From assembly GCA_013140995.1 (NCBI GenBank), contig JABFRX010000286.1, positions 1 to 35,394 of the forward strand: a DNA stretch of 35,394 bases, written 5' to 3'. This document shows positions 16,867 through 26,221 of this stretch, one piece after another. A program made the translations under genes and the position numbers. Source of the stretch: Alphaproteobacteria bacterium (GTDB lineage Bacteria; Pseudomonadota; Alphaproteobacteria; Micropepsales; Micropepsaceae). The notes beneath the pieces are model-generated. The model was given only the letters and a program-made list of their open reading frames with translations. It was not told the origin of the DNA and did no database searches. The first letter of the stretch is position 1; every line of letters begins with the position of its first letter.

Positions 16867-17442
16867 CTATCTGCGTCCGGACCAAGCGCTTGAGTACCGC
16901 CAATCCTCCTCACGTGAGCACAATCCGGCCTTCACGGGATTCATGGCGACATAGGACATCACATTTGCATAGTGTTCATCGTCGCGGATTGCGCGGTCGA
17001 AATACTCGCGTGCCCAGAACGCACCGGTTCGGCCCAACAACGCGTTGGCTTTTGTTGCAGTGAACGACTTCCAGCTGTGTACGATTTTGTCCAATGTCCA
17101 GGTTGAGAGTGGCGACGCAACGGCGTGCACGTGGTTGGGCATGATTGTCCACGACAATAGCCGATATCGTTCGCCGTCGAAGTGAAGCAATGCTTGTTCG
17201 ACCAACTCGGCGATCCGATCGTCCGAAAGCAGCGCTTCACCGTGCCCCCGATCGAGCGCATGCTCGATTCGAATGCGACGATCGAGTGTTGCAGCTTCCT
17301 CTGACAATCGCGCCAACTCTTCGCGCCATTGGTCCAGCACTACTTTCGGAAGACTGTCGGCCAGGCGAAACGTGAATGACTGCGGCACTTCACCCGCATC
17401 CCAATGCGGAAGGTATCCGCGTGACCGCCATGCCGACTTCAT
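16867..17442 (-). CDS. REP-associated tyrosine transposase (RAYT)
   Basis: A 191-residue protein of the Y1 transposase (IS200/IS605-like) superfamily in the REP-associated branch. The HUH motif is MPNHVHAV with His104 and His106; before it the family block HFDGERYRLLSWTI, and after it SWKSFTA, the WAREYFDRAIRDDEHY region with Tyr147 and Tyr158 as candidate nucleophiles, and NPVKAGL (168-174). RAYTs cut and rejoin single-stranded REP DNA. The gene seems intact. It is flanked on both sides by REP pairs, the likely substrates. The start ATG at 17442 gives the usual N-terminus SRGYLPHWD. It lies on the same strand as mfd upstream and the DUF900 gene downstream, but appears to be an insertion between them. 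Confidence 0.92.
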   Translation of the reverse strand: MKSAWRSRGYLPHWDAGEVPQSFTFRLADSLPKVVLDQWREELARLSEEAATLDRRIRIEHALDRGHGEALLSDDRIAELVEQALLHFDGERYRLLSWTIMPNHVHAVASPLSTWTLDKIVHSWKSFTATKANALLGRTGAFWAREYFDRAIRDDEHYANVMSYVAMNPVKAGLCSREEDWRYSSAWSGRR

Positions 17443-17454
17443 TATGGAACTATA

Positions 17455-17548
17455 TCTTCCTGGGACCGCCGGCTTCCAGCCGGCACTTCTTACTGCGGTC
17501 GAAATTCAGCGAAGAGCCGGCTGGAAGCCGGCGGTCCCAGGAAGGAAG
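17455..17548. repeat. REP pair (BIME), copy B
   Basis: Arms 17456-17484 and 17516-17544 are perfect inverted 29-base copies with the same GCCGGC-TTCCA-GCCGGC core and GGGACC lead as copy A; the 31-base spacer also matches copy A except for a few substitutions. Aligned over about 93 bases, copies A and B differ at roughly five positions. It ends 2 bases before the mfd stop codon and may serve as its terminator. Confidence 0.85.
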
Positions 17549-17550
17549 AC

Positions 17551-20500
17551 CTACGCTGCCATCTCCGCCAGCCTTGCCAGCACTTGGCCCGCGCCTACCA
17601 GACGCTCTTCGGCGCTGGCCCATTCGCGCATGATGACTAGTTTTTGGTCGGGGCGGACTTTGGCCCATTTGGCGTTTTGGGCGATCCAGGCGATTAGTTT
17701 CGCTGGTTGAGAGAACGCGTTGTTGCGGAAGCTGATTGTCGCGCCTTTTGGGCCGGCGTCGATCTTCTCCACCTGGGCCACGCGGCAGAGGCGTTTGATC
17801 GACATGATCTTGAGCAGCGTTTTCACTTCCTCCGGCAGCGGGCCGAAGCGGTCGATCAGTTCGGCGGCGAACGCTTCGATCGCTTGATCGGTTTCGAGCG
17901 TCGAGAGGCGCCGGTAGAGCGCGAGGCGCACGTTGAGGTCCGCGACGTAGCCTTCCGGTATCAACACGGCCGAGCCGAGGTTGATCTGCGGCGACCAGCT
18001 CTCGTCGCGTTCGAGTTCGGTGCCGCGCAGACTCGCGACCGCTTCTTCCAGCATATCCTGATAGAGCTCGATGCCAACTTCGCGCACCTCGCCCGATTGT
18101 TCTTCGCCGAGCAGGTTGCCCGCGCCGCGGATGTCGAGGTCGTGGCTCGCGAGGCTGAACCCCGCGCCTAACGTGTCCAGCGCTTGGAGCACTTTCAGCC
18201 GCCGGTCCGCGTTTTCGGTCAGCGTGCGGTCCGCCGGTACGGTGAAATAGGCGAACGCGCGCGCCTTCGACCGTCCGATGCGACCGCGCAATTGATAAAG
18301 CTGCGCAAGCCCGAAAATGTTCGAACGGTGCACGATCAGCGTGTTCGCGGTCGGGATGTCGAGCCCGCTTTCGACGATCGGCGTGGACAGCAGCACGTCG
18401 AACTTCCCGTCATAGAACGCCGACATGATGTCTTCGAGACGCGTCGGCGGCATCTGCCCGTGCGCGATGCCGACCTTCACCTCGGGCACCGTCGCTTTCA
18501 GGAACTCCTCCGCCTCGCCCAGGTCAGAAATGCGCGGACAGACATAGAAGCTTTGACCGCCGCGGTAGTGCTCACGTAGCAGCGCCTCACGCAGCGTCAC
18601 GGGGTCGAACGGCGTCACGAACGTGCGCACGGCCAGCCGGTCGATCGGCGGTGTGGCGATAATCGACATTTCCTTCACGCCGGACAGTGCGAGTTGGAGC
18701 GTGCGCGGTATCGGCGTCGCGGTCAGCGTCAACACGTGAACGTCGGCGCGCAGCTGTTTCAGCTGCTCTTTGTGCGCGACGCCGAAGTGCTGCTCCTCGT
18801 CGATGATCAGGATGCCCAGATCGCGAAACGCGATCGACTTCGCGAGCAGCGCATGCGTGCCGATGACGACGTCGACCGTTCCCGCCGTCAGCGCCGCGCG
18901 GGTTTCGCCGGCCTCTTTCGTGCTCACCATGCGCGACAGTTGGCGCACTTTCACCGGGAAGCCCTGAAACCGCGTCGTGAACGTTTTGTAGTGCTGGCGC
19001 GCCAGCAGCGTCGTCGGCACGACGACGGCCACCTGCCGCCCCGTCATCGCGACCACGAACGCCGCACGCAACGCGACCTCCGTCTTGCCGAAGCCGACGT
19101 CGCCGCAGATCAGCCGGTCCATCGGCCGCCCGATGGTTAGGTCTTCCATCACGTCGGCGATAGCTTTTTCCTGGTCCTCGGTTTCGCCGTAGGGGAAGCG
19201 GGCGCAGAATTCGTCGTAGACGCCATGCGGCGCGTCGATTACCGGGCCTTCGCGCAGCTGCCGTGCGGCCGCGACCTTGATCAGCTGCTCCGCCATGTCG
19301 CGAATGCGCTTCTTCAGCTTCGCCTTGCGGCTCTGCCAACCGGAGCCGCCGAGCTTGTCCAGCACCGCGCCTTCGTCGTCCGCGCCGTAGCGCGACAACA
19401 GCTCGATGTTTTCGACGGGGAGGAACAACTTCCCGCCGTCATATTGCAGCTCGAGGCAGTCGTGCGGGGCACCCAATACATCAATCGTTTTCAGGCCCAG
19501 GTACCGCCCTATTCCGTGATCGACATGCACGACGAGATCGTTCGTGTTTAGCGCCGCTGCCTCGGCGATGAAGTTTGCGGCGCGCTTCTGACGCGCGTGG
19601 CGGCGCACGAGCCGGTCGCCCAGAATGTCCTGCTCGGCGATGACCGCGAGCTTGCCCGTTTCGAAGCCGTGCTCGATCCCAAGCACGACGAGGCCAACCG
19701 CTGTCGGATGCAGGTCGATCAACTCGCCCCATGTGTCGAGCGTTCGAATGGCGGCAACACCGTGATCGGCCAACACGCCGCCCATGCGGTCCGCGGAACC
19801 CGCCGACCAGCACGCGATCACGACGCGCTTTTTCTTGGCCTGCGTTTCGGCGATTGCGGTCGCGACCGCATCGAACACGTTCTTCGACGTCGCGCGCTCC
19901 GGCCCGAAGTCGCGCCCCTTGACCGCGCCCGCATCGAGCTGGCCCGACATTTCGACCGGCTTGAACGGCGAGAACTGTTTGGCCGCATGGCGGTCTAGTG
20001 CGGCGCCCCATTCCGCGTCGGTCAGATAGAGCGTTTCGGGCGCCAGCGGCTTGTACGGCGGCGCCATGCCCTTCATGGCGGCTTTCGCTTCTTGGCGCGC
20101 GAGCACTCGCGCCTCGTTGTAGTCGGCGATCAAGGTCAGCCGTGCGGAATGCGATTCCTCGACCTGATGGTCGAGCGTGACCGGAGCATCGCCGGTGTAA
20201 TCGAACAGCGTCTCCAGCCGCTCATGAAACAGCGGCAGCCAATGTTCCATACCTGCATGCTTGCGGCCCGCGCTGACCGCTTCGTAGAGCGGGTCGTCGC
20301 CGAGTACCGCGCCGAACGCTGCGATGTAGCCGGAGCGGAAGCGTTGGATCGACGACTTGTCGAGCGGAACTTCGCTCGCCGGCGTCAGCGTGATCTCCGC
20401 GACCTCGCCGACAGACGTCTGGTTCTCGGCCTCGAAGCGGCGGATCGTTTCCACTTGGTCGCCGAAGAAGTCGAGCCGGTAGGGCATCTCGACGCCCGGC

Positions 20501-20991
20501 GGAAAGATATCGACGATCCCGCCGCGCACGGCGAAATCGCCCGGCTCCACGACCGAACTCGCGCTCATGAACCCGTTGCGGCCTAAGAACGCCAGCAGCT
20601 CGTCCCGCTTGACCGTGGCCCCTTTCGCGGCGCGGAAACTCGCGCTCTCGATCGCGGCTCGTGGCGGCACACGCTGCAGTACCGCGCTCACCGTCGCTAT
20701 CACGACGCGCGGGCCTCTCGCGCGCGCCGTCAAGGCGGCGAGCGTCGCCATGCGTTCGGCCGCAACTTCGGCCTTCGGCGACACGCGGTCGTAGGGTAAG
20801 CAGTCCCAGCCGGGGAACATCAGCACCGGCACTTTTGGCGCGAAGAAGTTCAGCGCCTCGGCAAGGGCCGCGGCGCGCAGATCGTCGCGTGCGATGTGAA
20901 GGTGCAGACCCGCCGACTTCGTGACCGCCTCGGCGATCACAAGCGCGTCATAGCCCTCGGGCGCGCCGGCTAAAATCGTGAATTTGGTCAT
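17551..20991 (-). CDS. mfd: Transcription-repair coupling factor Mfd
   Basis: A 1146-residue Mfd, full length for the family. The N-terminal UvrB-like module (about 1-350, with [14 protein letters not shown]) is followed by the RNA polymerase-interacting domain (about 480-545, [13 protein letters not shown]), then the translocase with Walker [10 protein letters not shown] (630-638), the DEEQ box (731-734), [11 protein letters not shown] and the QLRGRIGRS motif VI region, and a C-terminal TRCF domain. Mfd pushes or removes RNA polymerase stalled at DNA lesions and recruits UvrA. I chose ATG 20991 because the conserved N-terminus starts there; it overlaps sdhE by 44 bases, so the two are cotranscribed. 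The stop codon lies against REP copy B. Confidence 0.97.
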   Translation of the reverse strand: MTKFTILAGAPEGYDALVIAEAVTKSAGLHLHIARDDLRAAALAEALNFFAPKVPVLMFPGWDCLPYDRVSPKAEVAAERMATLAALTARARGPRVVIATVSAVLQRVPPRAAIESASFRAAKGATVKRDELLAFLGRNGFMSASSVVEPGDFAVRGGIVDIFPPGVEMPYRLDFFGDQVETIRRFEAENQTSVGEVAEITLTPASEVPLDKSSIQRFRSGYIAAFGAVLGDDPLYEAVSAGRKHAGMEHWLPLFHERLETLFDYTGDAPVTLDHQVEESHSARLTLIADYNEARVLARQEAKAAMKGMAPPYKPLAPETLYLTDAEWGAALDRHAAKQFSPFKPVEMSGQLDAGAVKGRDFGPERATSKNVFDAVATAIAETQAKKKRVVIACWSAGSADRMGGVLADHGVAAIRTLDTWGELIDLHPTAVGLVVLGIEHGFETGKLAVIAEQDILGDRLVRRHARQKRAANFIAEAAALNTNDLVVHVDHGIGRYLGLKTIDVLGAPHDCLELQYDGGKLFLPVENIELLSRYGADDEGAVLDKLGGSGWQSRKAKLKKRIRDMAEQLIKVAAARQLREGPVIDAPHGVYDEFCARFPYGETEDQEKAIADVMEDLTIGRPMDRLICGDVGFGKTEVALRAAFVVAMTGRQVAVVVPTTLLARQHYKTFTTRFQGFPVKVRQLSRMVSTKEAGETRAALTAGTVDVVIGTHALLAKSIAFRDLGILIIDEEQHFGVAHKEQLKQLRADVHVLTLTATPIPRTLQLALSGVKEMSIIATPPIDRLAVRTFVTPFDPVTLREALLREHYRGGQSFYVCPRISDLGEAEEFLKATVPEVKVGIAHGQMPPTRLEDIMSAFYDGKFDVLLSTPIVESGLDIPTANTLIVHRSNIFGLAQLYQLRGRIGRSKARAFAYFTVPADRTLTENADRRLKVLQALDTLGAGFSLASHDLDIRGAGNLLGEEQSGEVREVGIELYQDMLEEAVASLRGTELERDESWSPQINLGSAVLIPEGYVADLNVRLALYRRLSTLETDQAIEAFAAELIDRFGPLPEEVKTLLKIMSIKRLCRVAQVEKIDAGPKGATISFRNNAFSQPAKLIAWIAQNAKWAKVRPDQKLVIMREWASAEERLVGAGQVLARLAEMAA

Positions 20992-21208
20992 AGAGTTTCG
21001 TGCGATAGCGCTCGGGCGGGTTGGTGCGATCGCACAACCAGTCATAAAGGTCGTTGTCGGGGACGTTCAGCAACTGTTCGAACGCATCGAGGGTCGCTTC
21101 GTCAAGGTGTTCCAAATGCGCATCTGCAAACGGCCCCAGAATGAGGTCGAGTTCGGTCAATCCCCGGTGCCAAGCCCGGAATTTCAGCCTTTTGCGCTGT
21201 ACGTCCAT
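20948..21208 (-). CDS. sdhE: Succinate dehydrogenase assembly factor SdhE
   Basis: An 86-residue protein of the SdhE/Sdh5 (DUF339) family. RKRLKFRAWHRGLTELDLILGPF carries the RGxxE motif needed for function, and PDNDLYDWL closes the family pattern. SdhE helps attach FAD covalently to the flavoprotein subunit of succinate dehydrogenase in the cytoplasm. ATG 21208 gives the standard N-terminus; a longer reading to 21280 adds 24 residues with no family support. The gene overlaps the start of mfd by 44 bases, a linkage seen in many alphaproteobacteria, where recG often lies upstream; here a divergent hydrolase gene is found instead. Confidence 0.9.
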   Translation of the reverse strand: MDVQRKRLKFRAWHRGLTELDLILGPFADAHLEHLDEATLDAFEQLLNVPDNDLYDWLCDRTNPPERYRTKLYDQIHDFSRRARGL

Positions 21209-21315
21209 GGGGCGGTATCTAGGCCGAAAGCTAACCTTGTGGCCAGCCTCGGCTTGCACTGTTTCGGGGCGAACCCACATAACGTCTCCCTGAAGATTCG
21301 TGTGGGCCCGTGCCG

Positions 21316-22221
21316 ATGAACATGAACGCCCCGATCCCGCTTTCCCGGGCCAGGCCCGACGGCGCTATTGCGCGCACGATGCAAACGGTCACGTTGCGCG
21401 ACGGACGGCGGTTGGGCTTCGCGCAGTTCGGGTCCAAGAATGCGTTTCCCGTGTTCTACTTCCACGGCTGGCCGGGCTCGCGCCTGGAGGCTGGGTTCTT
21501 CGAGGTTGCCGGCACGCAGATGATCGGTGTCGACCGGCCCGGCTACGGCATGTCGGACCCGCAGCCGAAGCGCAAGCTTTCCGATTGGCCGCGCGACATC
21601 GAACAGCTCGCCGATCACCTGCGGCTCGACAAGTTCGCCGTCATCGGCATGTCCGGCGGTGGGCCGTATGCGGCGTCTTGCGCGTACTTCTTGCGCGACC
21701 GTTTAACGAAAGTCGCGATCATCGCGGGGCTCGGCCCGCCGGAAGCACCCGGCATGAGTAGGAACCGCGTCGGGCTCCTTCTCGATGTCGGCAACCGGCC
21801 GCTAACGTCGGCGGTGCTCGGCACATTGATGCGCACGCTGATCCGCAACCCTGTCGCCGATCAGCACTTCCACCGCATCCGCGCCCGCGTGCCCGCCGCC
21901 TCGCGCGATGCGATCGCGATGACGCCGGAGTTTTTGCAGATGTTGCTAACCAGTTTCCGCGAGGGTCTGCGCGCCTCGGCGAAGGGGCCTACGTCGGATG
22001 CGCGCGTGTACGGCGAGCCTTGGCCGTTCACGCTCGCCGACATCCGTGTGCCGGTCACGATCTGGCACGGCACGCACGATATCCAGGTGCCCGTCTCGAT
22101 CGGCCGCCACTACGCGAAGTTCATCCCGAACGCGCGGGCTACGTTCCCCGACGGCGAAGGCCACGTCTCGATCATCACGAACTACATCGAGGCGATTATC
22201 GGCGATTTGAGGGCGCCGTAG
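21316..22221 (+). CDS. Alpha/beta hydrolase
   Basis: A 301-residue alpha/beta hydrolase fold protein. The oxyanion motif FHGWPGSR, the nucleophile elbow GMSGGG, the acid HGTHDIQVP and the histidine GEGHVSI appear in the right order, so the catalytic set Ser-Asp-His is intact. There is no signal peptide. Members include esterases, epoxide hydrolases and haloperoxidase-like enzymes; the sequence does not decide. I chose ATG 21316, but GTG 21310 and ATG 21322 are also in frame and no ribosome binding site is strong. It is the first gene of a compact operon: a membrane protein begins 1 base after its stop, and a TRIC-type channel follows. Confidence 0.85.
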   Translation: MNMNAPIPLSRARPDGAIARTMQTVTLRDGRRLGFAQFGSKNAFPVFYFHGWPGSRLEAGFFEVAGTQMIGVDRPGYGMSDPQPKRKLSDWPRDIEQLADHLRLDKFAVIGMSGGGPYAASCAYFLRDRLTKVAIIAGLGPPEAPGMSRNRVGLLLDVGNRPLTSAVLGTLMRTLIRNPVADQHFHRIRARVPAASRDAIAMTPEFLQMLLTSFREGLRASAKGPTSDARVYGEPWPFTLADIRVPVTIWHGTHDIQVPVSIGRHYAKFIPNARATFPDGEGHVSIITNYIEAIIGDLRAP

Positions 22222-22222
22222 C

Positions 22223-22792
22223 ATGGGCATGCCGCAGTACAACGGACCCGCCTACTTCGCCGTGGAAGCGTTCGTGCATCTGTTGCGCAACTACCTTGCT
22301 TGGTTCCTCGTGTTTGCGATTTTGTTGCCTGCGCCTTGGGTGATTGCGACGGCGCTGAGCAAAGGCTTGGAGATGGCGGTCGAGTCTTGGTTGCCGCTGA
22401 AGGTGTCGTCGCTGGTTTCGTGGATGAGCTTTGCGCATGTGATGACGTTCTTCACGTTCCGGTACTACTTCGCGCCGCGGTTTCCTTACACCTCCCCGTA
22501 CGCGACGTTTGCGCTCGCGGCGCCGATGGGGGCGGCGCTGATCGGTTTGAACTGGACGCTGGCCGGGGGTTGGATGGGCGAGGCGATGATCAACCGCTTC
22601 TTGTGGGCGGCGATGCTTACTGTCGCGATCGCCGCGATCGGGACGCTGACGTTCCAGTTGCTGGGCTGGGGTGTTCTACGCTGGGGGCCTGGGCGGTGGT
22701 TCGGGTGGTTCGTCGTGGGGCGCATTCCGTTCGACGCGTTTATCGCGGCGGAGGCTGCGAAGACCGCGCCTTTGAAAAGCGCCAAGACGTAG
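22223..22792 (+). CDS. Multi-pass membrane protein of unknown function
   Basis: A 189-residue protein with about five hydrophobic segments that could span the membrane (for example LAWFLVFAILLPAPWVIA, FALAAPMGAALIGLNW and FLWAAMLTVAIAAIGTLTF). I do not recognise the family. It begins 1 base after the hydrolase stop codon and 8 bases before the TRIC gene, so it is part of the same operon. The C-terminus, EAAKTAPLKSAKT, is basic and probably cytoplasmic. A role linked to the neighbouring hydrolase is possible but unsupported. Confidence 0.75.
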   Translation: MGMPQYNGPAYFAVEAFVHLLRNYLAWFLVFAILLPAPWVIATALSKGLEMAVESWLPLKVSSLVSWMSFAHVMTFFTFRYYFAPRFPYTSPYATFALAAPMGAALIGLNWTLAGGWMGEAMINRFLWAAMLTVAIAAIGTLTFQLLGWGVLRWGPGRWFGWFVVGRIPFDAFIAAEAAKTAPLKSAKT

Positions 22793-22800
22793 GCTAAGGC

Positions 22801-23412
22801 ATGGACGTCGCGCTCGCCGTGTTGACTCTGCTTGGAACCGCCGTTTTTGCCGCGTCCGGTGCGTTGGTCGCTGCCGAGAAGGGGTTCGATTTGATCGGCG
22901 CGGTGTTCCTTTCCGTCGCAGCGGGGCTTGGCGGGGGCACGATCGCGGACCTTCTCGTCGGTGGGCCGGTGCGTTGGTTGACCGCGCCGGAGCCGTTGTG
23001 GGCGGCGTTGGTGTCGGCGGTCGTCGTGTTCGAGGCAGTCCGGTTTGGCGCACCGCCGGAGAAGACGTTGGTGTGGGCCGACGCGGTGGGTCTTGCGCTC
23101 TTCACGGCGACGGGGATGCAACGGCTTTCGGGGCTGCATCTCGACGTATCGGTGACGATCTTTCTGGTCGCGATCGCGGCGTCTGGCGGCGGCATCGTGC
23201 GCGACGTGCTCGCGAACCGGGCGCCGCTGGTGTTCACCGGCGAGATCTACGTGACGGCGGCGGTGCTGGGGGCGCTGGCATACTATGGTGTGCAGCTTTC
23301 CGATGCGGGCGACGGACTCGCGTTGTTCACGGCGCTGGCTGTGACGTTCTTGGTTCGGGCCGCAGGTATTCGCTTTGCGATCCGGTTGTTGCCCGGGAAA
23401 CTCGCGCCGTAG
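22801..23412 (+). CDS. Trimeric intracellular cation channel (TRIC/UPF0126) family protein
   Basis: A 203-residue inner-membrane protein with the duplicated three-helix unit of UPF0126: the first copy runs GTAVFAASGALVAAEKGFDLIG to GLGGGTIADLLVG, the second from GLALFTATGMQ to ASGGGIVRDVLANR. The matching GGGT/I-R/D-L turns in both halves are the family's mark. Prokaryotic members related to eukaryotic TRIC channels conduct monovalent cations as trimers. It is the last gene of the three-gene operon begun at 21316, with an 8-base gap before it. Confidence 0.9.
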   Translation: MDVALAVLTLLGTAVFAASGALVAAEKGFDLIGAVFLSVAAGLGGGTIADLLVGGPVRWLTAPEPLWAALVSAVVVFEAVRFGAPPEKTLVWADAVGLALFTATGMQRLSGLHLDVSVTIFLVAIAASGGGIVRDVLANRAPLVFTGEIYVTAAVLGALAYYGVQLSDAGDGLALFTALAVTFLVRAAGIRFAIRLLPGKLAP

Positions 23413-23478
23413 GCGAAGACCTCGCGGCGCCGCCGGTGCTTTGCTAAGGTCGTCAGGGTACTCGAGGGCGTCCGATCC

Positions 23479-24666
23479 ATGCGTTTAGTTTGTGCGGTAG
23501 CGTTGGTGGCGTCGCTAGGCGTTGCGTATGCGGAACCGCCCGCGACGATGCCCTCCGTTCCGCAGTCCGGGCGCGACGCCGTGGCACCGGCGTCACCGTT
23601 GCCTGACCTCAGCGGCATGGGCGGCGGGCCTGGCGGCGTTTCGCCCGAACGGCTTGAGCAGGTTCTGCGGCGGGCGGCGACCGGTGCGCCGCCGGTGTTT
23701 CGCGGACCCGCTGAACAGACGATGTTCTCGCGGTATGCGCGTTCGGTTCCTTTGATCGTCACGAAGACGACGCTGGGGTCGGGTGCCGTCGTGCATCCGG
23801 ACGGCACCATCCTCACCAGCGCGCGCGCGGTTGCGGGTGCCAAGAGCGTCGGCGTCATCTTCAAGCCGCTTCGGCCCGGCGTCGTGCCGCGCGAGTCCGA
23901 CGCAGTGAGGGCGGTTGTTGTGCGTATCGATGCGATTGCCGATTTGGCGCTGATCAGGGTCGCGAAGTTGCCCGGCGATATCCGGCCGCTTGCGATCGGC
24001 GATGCCGCGGGTTTGCGCGCGGGAACGCCGCTGCACGCGATCGGTCATCCGTTCGGCGAGATTTGGTCTTATGCGAAGGGTGTCGTGCGCGACGTTCGCC
24101 GCAATTTTGCGTGGGTGGCGGGCGACGGCATCGCGCATCGCGCCGACGTGTTGCAGATGCAGATGCCTGCAAGCACCGGCGATGCCGGCGGGCCGGTGCT
24201 CAACGATGCGGGCGCGCTTGTGGGTGTGGCAACGTCGGGACGGATCGCCGAGGCGAGCCTTGCGGTTGCATCCAGCGAGGCGCGGCGCGTGCTTGCCATG
24301 ACGGCCGATCGCGCGGCACTCAGGGCTCAAGCGGCCGAAGCGCCGAGGGTTCGTAGCTGTGCACCGGTCCGGACTGCGGCCAAACGCACGCGACAAGACG
24401 ACGCCACGATGGTGATCTTCGACGGCGACTGCAATGGGCGGCCCGACACGACGCTGGTGGTGCCGGACAACCGGGGCCAAGCGACGCTCATGATGGTCGA
24501 CCGGAACGAGAACGGCCGGACGGATGCGGTCTATGTCGATCAGAACAACGACATGCGGTTCGACTATGTGCTCTACGACACGAACGAAGACGGGCGAACG
24601 GACTTGATCGGCTACGACCTCGACGATACGTTGGAGCCCGCGCGCATCGTGATCGCGCGGGCCTGA
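23479..24666 (+). CDS. Secreted trypsin-fold pseudoprotease with calcium-loop repeats
   Basis: A 395-residue exported protein (signal peptide MRLVCAVALVASLGVAYA). Residues about 85-275 form a DegP/trypsin-like fold, but two of three catalytic residues are changed: Arg116 in ILTSARAV stands where His is normal (T-x-A-H-V-V), and Ala236 in GDAGGPVL replaces the nucleophile Ser of GNSGGP; Asp155 in DLALIRV is kept. It is therefore probably not a protease. The C-terminal part carries acidic DxNxDG-like loops at 315, 341, 354, 367 and partly 380, the last four spaced exactly 13 residues, as in EF-hand-like or thrombospondin type-3 calcium sites. It may be a calcium-dependent binding protein. ATG 23479 has GAGGG upstream. 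The following gene is also exported. Confidence 0.82.
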   Translation: MRLVCAVALVASLGVAYAEPPATMPSVPQSGRDAVAPASPLPDLSGMGGGPGGVSPERLEQVLRRAATGAPPVFRGPAEQTMFSRYARSVPLIVTKTTLGSGAVVHPDGTILTSARAVAGAKSVGVIFKPLRPGVVPRESDAVRAVVVRIDAIADLALIRVAKLPGDIRPLAIGDAAGLRAGTPLHAIGHPFGEIWSYAKGVVRDVRRNFAWVAGDGIAHRADVLQMQMPASTGDAGGPVLNDAGALVGVATSGRIAEASLAVASSEARRVLAMTADRAALRAQAAEAPRVRSCAPVRTAAKRTRQDDATMVIFDGDCNGRPDTTLVVPDNRGQATLMMVDRNENGRTDAVYVDQNNDMRFDYVLYDTNEDGRTDLIGYDLDDTLEPARIVIARA

Positions 24667-24770
24667 TCCTGCTGGAAACGGCGCAAGGCGGGGACATCGG
24701 TCGTTCGGGTGGGGTGACAAACCCTTTTCTGAAGACTGTTGGCGCCGCCCCGGCCGTGGTATCCGGCTGC

Positions 24771-26093
24771 ATGACCATACGTGAATCGACCCTAATCTTT
24801 CTCGCTGCGGCATTGCTGGCCGGGAATGTTCTCGCTTTCGGCACCGAGCCGCCGGTCAAGGGGGTCGGTGCGGAGCATCAGCGGATCACGCGGACCGCGA
24901 TCGACGATCTTGAACCGGCGACGCTCGATCAACTGGCCGGGCGCGACAACGATCCCGGCGCGGTCGGAGCGTTCGAGCGGATCGCTGTGGGCGCCCGCGG
25001 ACATTGCGACGACGGCGATCACATGGCGGGTTCCTATCCGCGCAGCGCGGCCGATGCCGAAGTCGCGCTGACGGCCTGCCGCGCGTTGGTCGTGGCGGAG
25101 CTTGAGGGCGCGGTTACGCTTGCCAAAGAGCTTGTGTCGCCGACGGCGGAGAGTGTTGCGCTCGGCTGCAACTTTCTTCGCGGTGCGGGTTCGGCGAAGT
25201 GCGAGATTTTGAAGCATCTGGGCCGCGCGTTTCATACGGCGCAGGATTTCTACGCGCATACGAACTGGACCGATGCCGCGGACAGCGCGATGCCGCCGGG
25301 GCTCGGCAACAAGGGCCGCGCACCGTGGCTGGATCCGCGCACTCAGACGGCGTTTCCGCAAGGTCTGATCAGCGGCTGTCACGCCGGCGGGCAGTTGCTG
25401 CATAGCTGCGAATACGGGTCGTGGGTGCCTGTGCTTGGGGTCGATCGGTTGACGCGCAGCGCTTTGGGCAAAGACTTAGGACCTATCGGTCAAGGCGTTG
25501 GCGGCACCGGCTTTACGCCGCGCGGTGCGGTCAACAACAACTTCAAGAACGCCGTCGCGGCGGCGGTGGACGATACGCGCGACAAGTGGGCCTACTTCAA
25601 GGAACGGGTGCGCGCGGTTTACGGCGCGGACGGCGAGATGATCTTGTGCGCGCTCTCGCGCGATACGTTCGACGCGGCGGCGTGCGCGAAGGTGGCGGCG
25701 AGCGCGCAGGTGTGTGCGGGCCGCCGCGCGGCCGGCGCCGATGCCTCGTTTGCGCCGGGCGATGGCGACCGCACGGAGGCCGAGCCGGTGGCCTTGCGGC
25801 TGCAGCGTTTTTGCCAGCTGGAAGAGGCGGAGTTGACCCGCGACGCGGTGTTGAGCGGCGGCGTTTCCGCCGACGGCCGTGCTATTGCAAAGGCGCGTGC
25901 GATCGAGGTTCTGGCAACGTGGAATGCTTGTCCCGTAGAGGCGCGCAGTTACCTTGATCGCGCGGGGCCTACGCACAAAGAAGCGCTTCGTACGCGGCAG
26001 CCGGGGGAAAAGACGTCGTCGCGGCGCCAATTGCTTAGCGCGGCCTATGGCGATTGCATTTTGGCGGCGCGGTTGCGGGAATTGGGGAAGTAA
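24771..26093 (+). CDS. Exported Het-C/phospholipase C-like protein
   Basis: A 440-residue protein with an N-terminal signal peptide (MTIRESTLIFLAAALLAG). Its clearest feature is HTAQDFYAHTNWTD with His155, Asp159 and His163, the HxxxDxxxH pattern of the zinc-dependent phospholipase C/Het-C/CinY helical fold. His36 (EHQRIT) is a candidate for another metal ligand. There are several cysteines (CDDGD, GCNF, KCE, SGCH, SCEYG), suggesting disulphides outside the cytoplasm. The fold relation is inferred from this motif alone, so phospholipase activity is uncertain. ATG 24771 starts the signal peptide. It lies 104 bases after the pseudoprotease gene on the same strand and 128 bases before the esterase gene. 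Confidence 0.7.
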   Translation: MTIRESTLIFLAAALLAGNVLAFGTEPPVKGVGAEHQRITRTAIDDLEPATLDQLAGRDNDPGAVGAFERIAVGARGHCDDGDHMAGSYPRSAADAEVALTACRALVVAELEGAVTLAKELVSPTAESVALGCNFLRGAGSAKCEILKHLGRAFHTAQDFYAHTNWTDAADSAMPPGLGNKGRAPWLDPRTQTAFPQGLISGCHAGGQLLHSCEYGSWVPVLGVDRLTRSALGKDLGPIGQGVGGTGFTPRGAVNNNFKNAVAAAVDDTRDKWAYFKERVRAVYGADGEMILCALSRDTFDAAACAKVAASAQVCAGRRAAGADASFAPGDGDRTEAEPVALRLQRFCQLEEAELTRDAVLSGGVSADGRAIAKARAIEVLATWNACPVEARSYLDRAGPTHKEALRTRQPGEKTSSRRQLLSAAYGDCILAARLRELGK

Positions 26094-26221
26094 GGCTCGG
26101 AGCCGCCGAAAGCGGTCCTCGCCCGAAAAACGCTTCGTCAGAGCCGGAACACACAGTGCGGCTGCGCGTTTCATTTGGTGGTGGAGCTGCCATTTTCGAG
26201 CCAGCCCACCATTGGTGGCTC

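Larger units (their letters stand above)
16768..17548. mobile_element. RAYT transposase unit bracketed by paired REP sequences
   Basis: A RAYT gene (16867-17442) lies between two REP pairs, 16768-16864 and 17455-17548, that are near copies of each other in the same orientation. This is the arrangement called a REPtron: a single-strand Y1 transposase domesticated with the repeats it is thought to spread. No target duplication can be recognised. The unit sits directly against the mfd stop codon on one side and upstream of the DUF900 gene on the other. Confidence 0.7.

Noticed and set aside
26054-26221. Upstream start for the IroE-like esterase
   Set aside because: It would lie inside the previous gene and put 56 unlikely residues before the signal peptide.
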